From Phanerochaete sordida (Eukaryota > Basidiomycota > Agaricomycetes > Polyporales > Phanerochaetaceae), in contig BPQB01000012.1 of assembly GCA_019973155.2 (NCBI GenBank), forward strand, positions 372,001-436,000: a DNA stretch of 64,000 nucleotides. Reading direction: 5' to 3'. Positions 44,970 to 54,760 of this stretch are shown here, one piece after another; position 1 is the first letter of the stretch; each line of letters opens with the position of its first letter. Under the pieces are notes generated by a model, which did no database searches, was not told where the DNA came from, and was given only the letters and a program-made list of their open reading frames with translations. Made by a program: the position numbers and the translations under genes.

Positions 44970-45395
44970 CGCTCTGTTTGACATCTGCTAGAGCATCGCT
45001 GCCGCCATGGACGTGCTGGCGACGCCCCTCGACGAGCTCGTTTTGTCAAACCAAAGTGCTTTCAACGCCGTCCACAACTTCCCGCACAGCCACTAATAGC
45101 CTGCCGCAGTCGTCTTCCTTCGCCACGCGCCCGAGATGCAGACCGCGCCTGCGGTCTTCACCTGCGCGTTCCTGCTCAAGCTCCTCCTGCCGCAGTACAG
45201 CGTGCACATCGACGGCGCGCAGCGCAAGCACATCCGCGCGCGCGTGCAGCAGGTCATCCTCGTCCTCGGCTCGCCCGATTTCTCTAAAGACAAGGAGCAC
45301 GGCCCGAGGCGGTACGCGCGCTAGCTGCAGGGGCTGCTCGACCGCACTGTCCCGACGGAGCCCGGCAGTTGGACACTCGCCCATGGAGATAGAAC
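44970..45395 (+). pseudogene. 3' fragment of the Zn2Cys6 regulator gene
   Basis: It matches 63590-64000. The sequence VLATPLDELVLSNQ, an intact GTGCTT...CCGCAG intron, then VVFLRHAPEMQTAPAVFTCA and LPQYSVHIDGAQRK is preserved, with an in-frame stop after RRYAR where the regulator reads RYARWLQGLLD. It lacks the DNA-binding part and most of the middle domain. Confidence 0.75.
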
Positions 45396-45752
45396 CCTAG
45401 CAGGGGACTGCTGGAGCGGATGGGTGTTCGAAGGACGGCGGTACATGCATAACGTCTGCGCAGAACACGGTGCAATGAGTTGAAGTGTGATGCTTTGAGT
45501 AGAAATGAAGGACGAGATATCTTTATTTGCGAGGATCGACCGACATTGCTGGCCATGTCTGCGACGGGCGGCTGCATTCTACTACGGCTATGGGCCGCGC
45601 TGAGATGCGCTGAGAGGTATCACGTGAACCCGCTGACCTTCCCGAGAAGGCTTTGGGCGAAGTCCACCATAGAGATATCCGTGTATGCGCATCGTTCGTA
45701 CCTGTGATATATGACAAGGATATCACTGACCGAATCTCTTGAACGCACTCCC

Positions 45753-46480
45753 CTAGGCCGTCACCTCCGCCACAACCCTCGCCAACTCCTCAAACGAGCG
45801 CACAAGCACATACACCTCGCCCCCACTCGCCTTATCCTTCACATCGTGCCGCTTCAGCTCGTCGCGCATGTCGAAGTCCTCCGCGGCAGTAGCCGAGCGC
45901 GGCCGCCGCGCGGAGGTCGTAGATGTGCGCGGCGACCAGTGCGACCTTGTGCGGCGCGTGCGCGAGCGAGAGGTGTGTCAGGGCGGGGTGTAGACTTGCG
46001 GGTTCCTGTGGGTGGGGTGAGCGGGAAAGGCGGAGGGAGGGAGGGACGCGCACGGTTTGTAGGAGCCGAGGAGCTCGCCGGAGAAGACGACGTCCCAGGG
46101 GAGGTCGGCGTGCTTTGCCTGTAGCGATAATCAGTGAAGTCTAGAAAGAGAGGTATAATACGTACCACGTCGACGAGCAGCCGCATGTTCCCGTTCGACA
46201 GCGTGCCGACGATGGCGTGCTTCTTGAGCGCGTACAGCCCGGGCGTCGTGTCGGGCCAGCCTAGTCACATGCATCTTCAATCAGCTCGATCCCAGTACAG
46301 GGCACAGTCGACGCACCGTTGAGCCTGTGCCAAACCAGGTTCACCTCCCTGCGCATCTCCTCGCCCCACATCTTCCCAAGCGCCTCCCATTCCGGCTTCG
46401 CGAGCATGCCGTCGAGGATTTGGCGGTGCAGAACGTCGATGTCGCGTGGGACTTCGCCTCCTTCAGCGATGCGCTACCTA
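45753..46480 (-). pseudogene. HAD type II dehalogenase, 5'-truncated and frameshifted
   Basis: This is the best-preserved HAD relic. Minus-strand exons read DIDVLHRQILDGMLAKPEWE, WHRLNG, WPDTTPGLYALKKHAIVGTL, then after a clean intron KHADLPWDVVFSGELLGSYK, and after another intron ALTHLSLAH, VALVAAHIYDLRAA and ELKRHDVKDKASGGE to a stop at 45753-45755. Such enzymes cleave carbon-halogen bonds or act on related phosphate esters. A one-base loss near the YTxALTHL block and a deletion before EDFDMRDELK break it. The N-terminal DxFGT exon is missing where the C-tail relic begins. Confidence 0.78.
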
Positions 46481-46559
46481 GATGGTACTGTCGGACGCGT
46501 CGCACCTGGGTACATGCGTCGGGACGCACGTGTTCTCGATCTAGCCCCACCTCCACTCT

Positions 46560-46821
46560 TGCGGGAGTCGTGCCGTTCCTGCTCGTATCCTCCACCGCCG
46601 CCCCTCCGGTTGAGGTCAGCCAGGCATCGTTCACCTCATTGTACCTGCAAGAGCAGTGGCCTTCAGCAGTGCTCGCGTCGGGCGGAAGGACACGGTCTGT
46701 GGGCGGCGGGGAGATACAGCGGGCGAGGTCACAGTGCTCGGACAGCGGGAGGGGCGATAGCGTCGCGGGAAAGACAGCGCCGCCCGCGTACGACTCAAGG
46801 GAGGTCCGATATCCAGCGTAG
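46560..46821 (+). pseudogene. Tail relic of a subtype C VDDQ gene
   Basis: The frame reads VEVSQASFTSLYLQEQW and ends AGKTAPPAYDSREVRYPA with a stop at 46819-46821, close to the last ~85 residues of the 26771 copy. It marks the left edge of the second duplication block; the upstream sequence is the truncated HAD gene. PPAY is intact. Confidence 0.85.
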
Positions 46822-46899
46822 CATGGTAGCATCCGCACGTCGACGCGTGATGTAACAGTGTGTGTGAGCAGGGGTGTCGCTATCCGAGTATGTAAGGAG

Positions 46900-48130
46900 A
46901 GTTTGGACGAGGGAATGGCGCAGGGCAGGGAGAGCGCGAACGCTTCGTAGGAGCCGAGAACTCTGCCGGAGAACATGAAATCCAAGCGGAGGCCCGCGTA
47001 CATTGCCTAGGAAGATGGTAAGTTGGACGTAAGACAGCAACAAAGAGCACACGCACGATCTGCGCGCGCTGCTGCGCGTCGCTGCTCGACGGCGTACTAG
47101 GAATAGCGTGCTTCGGAATGCGCAGCTTGCGCCTCGTACGTCCCACGGTTGTCGTTCATGTTGGCAGCCTCCACCGCGCGCCGGACTTAGGCTGTCATGC
47201 AGCTGAGCACCGGAGCGACGCGACGGATGCAAGCCTGTGCGGCGCATGCGCGAGGGAAAGGCCTGCGCGCGCACAGCAGCATGATTTGGCTTCTCTGTGG
47301 GCGAGTATGTGAGAGCAAAGGGGGGATGGAAATAGGGTGTGCGATCTAGGGGATGTGAGCGACTGGAAGTTGAAGATGGTATGCCAGGGTAGATCGGTGC
47401 ATGTCGCCTACAGAGATGGTGAGTAAGATGCCAAGGAAGACAGAGCGCGCACGTACGATATTGACCAGCCAGCGCGGCAGCGTGTAGACTCTGATGCGCG
47501 TTTCGACGACGCACAGGCCATGCGTCGTGGCGAGCCAGCCTGACCATGCCTGGATGCGGTCAGCTGAGATCAAGGGAAGCGCGTCCACGACGCACCATCG
47601 AGCCTGTGCCAGACGGAGGCAGTCCTCATTATTTCTTCTCAACACCACGTCTTCCCAAGGTCCTCCCATTCGGGCCCCTTGCGGGCACGCCGGCGAGGAT
47701 CTGGTGGTGAATCACGTCCATGTTGCCATGCCCTTCGCTACGCCCCACAAGGACCTTTCTGGAATGCCTTCTCAGACGCGTCACAGTGCATTATGCGTCT
47801 GTACATCCATGTTCTCAATGGAGCATTGCCTCTGTTCCTGACCATTCCTGTGCGACCGCGATCCGGCTGTCTGCAAGTCCACAGCAGCTCAGCAAAGCTC
47901 AGATGTCCGTGACACTGAAGGCACTCACACCTTCGCGTAAGTTCGAGCTGCTTGTATCATAGCCTGCGCGCAACGCTTTTCTGCTAGCTGGCGATGGTGC
48001 TGAGCGCGTCGAAGGTAAACCTGAACACCTCGACGTCGGCAGGTGGACTAGCCATATCGTCGGCGGAACTTGCGATGCGGAGTACCATTGGTGATAATGG
48101 CGTGTGCGACTATGCTGACGGATTTGACGT
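46900..48130 (-). pseudogene. Two decayed HAD dehalogenase fragments (partners of 28050-29250)
   Basis: The same order as in the first block is readable on the minus strand: PADVEVFRFTFDALSTIAS (altered motif I, near 48060-47990), a middle segment, WLATTHGLCVVETRIRVYTL, an intron-like gap, then IPKHAIPSTPSS and GRVLGSYEAFALS. Both halves contain stops or shifts. They were already dead when the block duplicated, or decayed in parallel. Confidence 0.62.
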
Positions 48131-48204
48131 GCTCCGACGTGGAGATGATGTTAGGATGGACGGAGGAGAGCAGGAGCAGTAACGCGCGCCAAACGCGAAG
48201 CGGG

Positions 48205-48330
48205 CCCGTAGCCCAACTGGGACCAGCGTCGGGGATCGTCGGGATAGGCGCCTCACTGGCGCGCGGCGCGACCAGAAGAGGCGACTGCGATTCCCTTGCG
48301 CGAACCCCTGCTATTCTGCCCCTCTCATTC
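48205..48330 (+). repeat. Dispersed GC-rich module, copy 4
   Basis: It shares CAGCGTCGGGGATCGTCGGG, ATAGGCGCCTCACTGGCGCG and the following GCGGCGCGACC block with the 29380 copy, and continues into the same unassigned downstream sequence. Confidence 0.55.
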
Positions 48331-48359
48331 GAAACGCGGTCCTATGTCTGACCGGAGAC

Positions 48360-50380
48360 CTGCATAAATATCGAAAACATTGTCGCTCGGGTTGCTTGAG
48401 ATCACGAAGAGATCTTTGCGGCGGGGCTGAACGGAAATTTAAAGTGGGTCGCGATGACCCACTACGTTCGCAGGGATGTTGTCGCGTAAGGTATGACGCT
48501 GTGCAGGACACTCGCCGACAAACTTCTGACTCTGCCACATTTTGCAGTGTCGAAGCCCGGACTGTGCATGTCATGACCGCTGCGTGTCCGCGGTCCAGCT
48601 GACGTCGCCCCTGGACGCACTTGCCGCTGCCAGGTCTACTTATCTTTGGTGGGACGTCACCGCGTATAGCCCTTAATTTACGCCTTCCAGCTGCTAGCGA
48701 GCATTTTTGCTGTATTTCCCAGCTACATCTCACGCCCTACGACACGGTGCTTGTTTATGGTGCTTCCTCCGCTGCCTCCAGAACCAATTAAACCGGACCG
48801 GGACCAGAGGCAGTGTCACTGCCCACCGTCCTCTCTGCACATAGGTTTGAGCGACATGCGCTGGTTATGACGCGCTACCGTGGATGTCTGCGCACTCCAG
48901 GCGAGGCAGGTGAGCCGCCAACTTCCCCGACGACCGTCTCCCGTTCACGCGCGTCGGCGAAGTTCAGGTTTGAAAAGACAGGCACAAACGCCTCACGTTG
49001 ATTTCTCCTTAAATCCCGATGTTTTCTGTGTGGGACAATTTGCGCGCGAACGGTTCTTGCTTCGCACGGATAGGACAGGGCGCACCGTGGCAGGTCGGCG
49101 CGGGCGAGAGCTGGGGCTCGACAAATGGCGCTCCGTCGTTATTGTATTAGATGGTGAGTACGCCAGCTTCGACACATCGATAGAGTCCTATACTCAACGG
49201 ACGTGCATCCCGGGACAATGGACGTTCGATGTCTATTGATTACTGTACAGACCAAGATTGCCAGTCATGCATGATGTTCCCTGCTGGATGCGTTTCAAAT
49301 TTCGAAGTTCCTCGATACGAAGGCGAGTCGTGATCATCAAAACCTACATTTCAGCCGAGCTGATATAGCTCGTTACTGTGCGGTAGCTGTGTCCACGCGC
49401 GGTCTGCTCGCGGCCTGCCAAGTGGTATCTCGAGGAGGATGCGCAGGACCTGCGGCCAAATTCTCGACGTACGTGCTCTCCGCCGGCAGTCATTTACCGT
49501 CTCCAGCGCAGCAGGGTCTCGCTGGCAGGCGGAGCATGTCTGGTTTGGACCGGTGCGTGCCTTCCGGCGCTGATGAATGCAAAGCACGGACTCATGACAA
49601 GCCGGACGGACGCTTCATGCTCTACAGGTTGCTGTAATAGCACTTAGCTACCCTTGCTGAAGTCTGTCACAGGTTCTAGCGCATAGGCGGCGGTTGGATG
49701 CGCAGGAATTTATGGATATTGCACATAATATGCATCTGGCTGCCGTCGCGTTCAGGGCCGCTTTACGGTAGAGACCAAAGTAATTAGCGGCGTAGACAGG
49801 TGCGCACCGCTTCGCTGACGGGGTATGCAGAGGCTCGATGAATGTGATACAGGACTAGCTGCTCGCACTCGTCCTCCCCATGCGTCCTTTGTCTAATCAT
49901 GCTTCCTTTTCTTGGAGTATCTGGATTCACATTCGGCATGACGATGCCGATACCGGGACTTTGCTTCGACGCTCTCGTATGCGTAAAAGATGGACGATAT
50001 ATTCAGCCAGTGAGTAAGATGTCATCATTCCTAGTTTTGATACTCGTATCACCGACACGTCCGCGTCATGATGTACTAGCCCACAACGCCGTTAATACAC
50101 CTACTAGATTTGGCACAGTCGTCAATCTATCTCACCCTTTGCCGACTGCGCCGGGTGGCGTATATCTGTCGACGTTCTCGTTTCGTATACAAGCCGATGA
50201 ACTCTCCAATATAACAGCTAACCGATGTTCGATATCGCGATTGCCATGTGCGAATCAGGATGGTCTTCAGGCCTGAGGTACTGACGCGTGATTTCAGTCC
50301 ATTTTGGGATGCTGGGTAACTGTTCCATGCCCTCCATCCACATGCCCTTGACATGCTCCTGCTTGACGTAGGCCGGATTT
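48360..50380. other. Unassigned stretch of the second duplication block
   Basis: Its first ~1.1 kb matches 29520-30490. The rest up to the A gene has no counterpart in the first block because of a deletion there. A conserved GT...AG pair near 48487-48547 is the only hint of a gene. Nothing is recognised in 49640-50380. Confidence 0.3.
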
Positions 50381-50471
50381 TAAGGTATATTAACTATTCA
50401 TCTTCTCAGCCAGGAGCTGAGGCCGCCTGCATTTGCATCTCCTGTCGCCATCCCTGGGACTCAGAAAAGCC

Positions 50472-51984
50472 ATGTCCATTGCCCTCCGCCTCCTTCCTCT
50501 CATTCTGTCAATCCTGGTTTCCCTAGATCGACACACCGCCTCTGGTGCCCTTGTCAACGTTACCGTTGACGACCAAGGTGCGGACTCGGTCACTGGGAAA
50601 GTTATAGGCTACGAAGGACTCTGGAAGATTCAACCCGGCTGTGTCGACTGCGACGCGATGCCCAACCCTGAGAATGCTCAGCAGGGAACTTGGCACGACG
50701 CCCCGTTTGACGTCACCGAGCCTCCCGTGCTGGTCTTATCCAACGCCACATTTTCCTTCACCGGTACGTCCATCTCTCACTTTTATACCGAGCTGCTAAT
50801 CGCGTTGCTGCAGGTACCGCGATATATGTCTTTGGTATGGTGGACACGAGCTTCGGCATTGACCTCGTGTTCTACCTCGACGAAGAGGTGTCAGGCCACT
50901 ATACCAATCCGCAATCAGGCCTGCCGGGATACAGCTACCATCAGCTGTACTTCCAGGCGCAAGGGCTCCAAAATATCCAGCATACAATCAAACTTCAGAA
51001 CGGACGACTGGATCAGATGCAGCCGAGTGTCGCTCTCTTCGACTACCTTGTATACACAAGGTACGTTCTGACCCCGTGACCTCGAACACTGACTTACAAG
51101 AGACCTGTAGGGACGACAGCAACAATGGCAGCTCAGCAGCGACATCGCTAGAGCCTGCAGCGATTCCATCCTTTCCCGCCAGTTCTACGGCGCATCCATC
51201 GGTCCCCGCTGTGACCTCTGCGTCCGTTGTTTCATTACCAGTCGAACAGCCCACAGATTCGTCCAAGAAGTTGTCCATGGAGCCGTCAACAACGTCCTCC
51301 ACACCCATACCTACCTTATTGTCCACACAGTCCTCGACGACGCAGATCATGACACCGTCCTCACTGCAGTCCATGCAGCCGTCTGCAACGCCGTCGACGC
51401 TACCGGATACGGAGACGTCTACGATGCCCTCCACTACGCCGTTCCACACAGCTGCATTATCCACAGCGGGCAATCATACAGGGCTGTCGAGCACCACACG
51501 CGCTGCCATAATTGCCGTCGCAGCCATCGTCCTCGCCATCATCGCCGCGCTTCTCGGGCTCCTCTACAGAGCACACCGGAATCGCCTCCAGCATGGCGAC
51601 AAAGCGCCAAACCCGGCGTACAACTCCGTGTACGGCTCCGTAGCTGGACACGATGGTAGGTTCCGTACAGTCCAGCACGCTGGGCACATTGTGGCGCCGT
51701 ATCCGTACGCCACTCCATCCTACTACTCTGCGTCTCCCGCTCCGTTCACAATCACCAACGCGGGCCAGCCGGTGATGCGAACCTCAGATAAGGCCAGGAA
51801 TGAGGCTGTACCTGTCCCATCCTCAGTCGCGGATCCGAGAGAGGAGCGAGCGACTGGCGATAGTGCACAAAGCAGTGTAGGTGATATGGTTTCCGACATC
51901 GTTAGCGTGCACGGCCTTGGAGTCAGTATCGCAGGAGAGACTGCACCTCCAATGTATCAGAGCGAGGTCGGAATAGTTTTGTAG
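50472..51984 (+). CDS. VDDQ-family single-pass membrane protein, subtype A (copy 8)
   Basis: Exons 50472-50763, 50814-51060 and 51111-51984 give 470 aa. I prefer the Met at 50472 (MSIALRLL) over the in-frame one at 50433 because the 8866 copy starts at the same place (MSIRLHSF). The protein has a signal peptide, ALVNVTVDDQGADSVTGK, KIQPGCVDCDA, QGTWHDAPFDV and FSFTG, then TAIYVFGMVDTSFGIDLVFY and VALFDYLVYTR. A ~120-residue Ser/Thr/Pro stalk, the helix AAIIAVAAIVLAIIAALLGLLY and a tail ending APPMYQSEVGIVL follow. It is the intact counterpart of the tail relic at 30640-30785. Confidence 0.89.
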
Positions 51985-52314
51985 AGGTGTACAGGGCGCC
52001 CGTTGTAGAACTGTACCTACATCCGCATCTTGATTGTTGCCTGAATCATTGACGTCGCACGATCTATTCCAACACTGTTCTCGGATTATCAGCCAATTGA
52101 ATACGTTTCTTGTGACGTTATGCTTGGACTCCGAACAAAGGAAAAAGTCTGCTGGCTGAATCTCGTCTTGTGGTACGTGTTCAGCTGATATGTTCTGTCT
52201 TCGTTTGTTCTCATCTTACTTCTGCAAAGGAAGCTGACTTGGTTGCATTTGACGTCTCCTGTACTTTATCTGAGCCGCCATCAGGAATTCGCTTGCCATT
52301 TTTCTCCGCCTGAG

Positions 52315-53530
52315 ATGCGCTGCATTTCCGCAGCCCCGTATACTGCCATGACTGCTATTCTCATGGCCCAGCACTTTGCATCGGCCTACGGCACGCTAGT
52401 CAACATTACTATCGATGATCAAGGCCACGACCCGATGACCGGCAATAAACTCTCGCGCACATCGGGGATATCGCTTGGCCAAACCTGCGGAAGTGCTTGC
52501 GACGCCCAGCCGGATCCTTTGCGAGTATTCAATGGGACCTGGATGGACACGACATTTATCCCTGGCGGGAAAGACGAGCACGGTGTTCCTCAGAGCGTAA
52601 CGTTCAGCTTCACAGGTCGGTTTGGCATGATATATAGCCCTTCGATAGTGACGTTCTTCGGGCAGGAACTGCCGTATATGTGTACGGCATTCAGTCGCAG
52701 TCTATAAATCGCCCCGGAAGCGACGCAGATGTACTATTCTACATTGATGGCGCAAAAGAAGGGAACTACAAATTCACTGCGAAGGGCCCGCAGAGTGCGT
52801 ACACATATAACCAACTGCTTTTTTCCGCAGACGATTTTGATGATATTCCGCATACGCTCATGAGTCAAAACGGGCGGATCGGAGGAGGATCGACTCTTCT
52901 TCTACTGGACTTCATCGTATACACGAGGTCCGTACACAGCTATGTGGAAACATTTGTAATTATTCACCCCCAGCGTCCAGGAATTACACTGTCGCAGGGA
53001 ACGTCTCAAGTGTCGTTGCAACCACAGTCGCATCTGCCACATCGTCATCGTCACCCACGACATCTACACCCACGACATCTACGCCCATGACATCTACACC
53101 CACGATATCTACACCCACGACATCTACACCCACGACATCTACACCCACGACATCTACACCCATGATATCTACACCCACGACATCTACACCCACGTATAAA
53201 ACTACAGCCTCTCCGCGGACAGCGGTCATCGCTGTCGCCGTCGTAGTGCCCACACTCGTTTTCGCCCTAGCCGCGTATATTGTCTGTATGCGCCGCCGCC
53301 GCCGCCCTGAGTGCCCAGAAAACATGCGTCCGGCAAGGCCCTGGAATCAATACGCCCCAGTACCATTCTCCCTCACAGCACCCATTTCTGGGCCGCCGAC
53401 TGCACGAATGGCCGCCAAGTCGCGGCCAGTCCCATACAGAGAGGCATATCCGGCGATAGAAGCTGCGGCATCCAGCAGCACACTCGTACATGGGGACGCG
53501 CATTATCGGACACGAGTATACATAGACTGA
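52315..53530 (+). CDS. VDDQ-family single-pass membrane protein, subtype B, with truncated tail (copy 9)
   Basis: Exons 52315-52615, 52666-52927 and 52981-53530 give 370 aa. It encodes a signal peptide, TLVNITIDDQGHDPMTGN, SLGQTCGSACDA, NGTWMDTTF and FSFTG, then TAVYVYGIQSQSINR and LLLLDFIVYTR. The stalk contains nine TSTPT-type pentapeptides encoded by a 15-bp minisatellite. The helix is TAVIAVAVVVPTLVFALAAYIV. The tail stops at a TGA (53528-53530) where the sister copy at 44220 reads GGA. Downstream the old tail is still visible, with PPRC in place of PPxY. The copy therefore lacks the PPxY motif twice over. Confidence 0.87.
53057..53191 (+). repeat. 15-bp minisatellite encoding TSTPT repeats
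   Basis: Nine near-identical 15-nt units (ACGACATCTACACCC and variants) in frame encode Thr-Ser-Thr-Pro-Thr repeats of the extracellular stalk, a probable O-glycosylation region. Unit number is likely to vary between strains. Confidence 0.9.
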
Positions 53531-53879
53531 GGCCCATACGACGGGTCGAGTCGCATTAATCTTACACCCAAAGCTGCACCGCCGCGGTGTGACACCGTGT
53601 TTGGGAACTTGGCTCAGCCCGAGAGGATATCGTAGGGCGCATCTTTGACTCGCAAGTATTGACCTCACGCAGACAACGTCCTAAGCTATATATCAATGCT
53701 ATTATCATCATCTGCATTATTTCACGGAAGTGGCAGGGAGTGCTCTCGTTCTACCGGTCAGGATCCATTCAAAAGCTAGCTAGTGTCATCGCAGCCTCCT
53801 CAATTCACGTTTTAATTATTGAGTTACATCCATTCGAAGCGAAGTTGTATCAGCACTAATTGCTCCGAGACGACGTACT

Positions 53880-54760
53880 ATTTTCAGACTTAACATGATG
53901 CCAAGTGTACGAGAGCGGAATTGTAGATATTCGGGCTTCTACAGAGAGCTTAGGCGAGTCAGTGCGATGAGTAAGGAGGGAGGAATGTGCGGGTTGTGGG
54001 GATCGAGGAACTCGCCGTAGAAGACGACGTCCCAGGGGAGGTCGGTTTGTCTCGCCTGGAACGACGGTGAGCGAGACGTACGAGGACGGCAGGGCGTGCG
54101 TACGATGCGCAGCCGCGCGTTGTCGTTCAAAGTCAGAGTGTGCCGGCGATGGTGTGCTTCTTGAGGTCTCAGAGCTCGAGCGTTGCGTTTGGCCAGCCTG
54201 GTCGCGCATGTCTCCGGTCAGCTCAGTCCCAACAGAAAGCGCAGGAGACGGATCGTTGATCCTGTGCCGGACGAAGTTCAACTCCGTCTGCTTCTGCTCG
54301 CCTCAGACCGTGCCGAGGGCCCCTTACTCCGGCTTCGAAGGTATGCCTTCGAGGACCCGGAAATCATTGATCAAGACTTAAGGCGTGCCAATACTCCCGG
54401 GGCCTTTGCCGACGACACTAATGCGCTTCTCAAAAACTGTTGACAGGCGAATGCTATCTATGTGTTCGGCCGAACGTACCTACTTTCTGTCGATGGGACT
54501 CCGCCTCCGCTCCTGCGCAAACGCAATCCAGTACATTGCAGCTTCACGATAAGTCAGCAAAGCACATCCGCATATGCATACGAGCACACTCACACTCCAG
54601 TATATACTCAAGGTGCTTCCTCTGCAGCTCGTGCGCGGCGGTGTTCTGCCTGTCGACGGCAGTGCCGAACACGTCAAACAGGATCACTTCGACGTCGGCG
54701 AATGCGGCATGCCGCAGCGGGTCGCTGCAACAATATATTCAAGAAGGATCAATGTAGAAG
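53880..54760 (-). pseudogene. HAD type II dehalogenase, nearly full length but decayed
   Basis: The first minus-strand exon (about 54725-54600) reads LRHAAFADVEVILFDVFGTA and VDRQNTAAHELQRKHLEY, with the intact HAD motif I (DVFGT). The next exon gives YWIAFAQERRRSPIDRK. Later parts contain stops: LINDFRVLEGIPSKPE is followed by a stop and GALGTV by another. They end in LPWDVVFYGEFLD near 54020. It is the only copy here with motif I intact. Confidence 0.7.

Larger units (their letters stand above)
46560..53870. repeat. Segmental duplication block, copy 2
   Basis: It runs parallel to 27737-30785, 36476-37620 and 43800-44560 in that order: C-tail, HAD relics, GC-rich module, A gene, B gene and 3' flank. 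It lacks both large insertions of the first block and keeps a complete A gene, so it approximates the pre-insertion arrangement. Confidence 0.85.

Noticed and set aside
53057..53191. CRISPR-like array
   Set aside because: The units are contiguous 15-mers without spacers and lie in frame within a eukaryotic coding exon.
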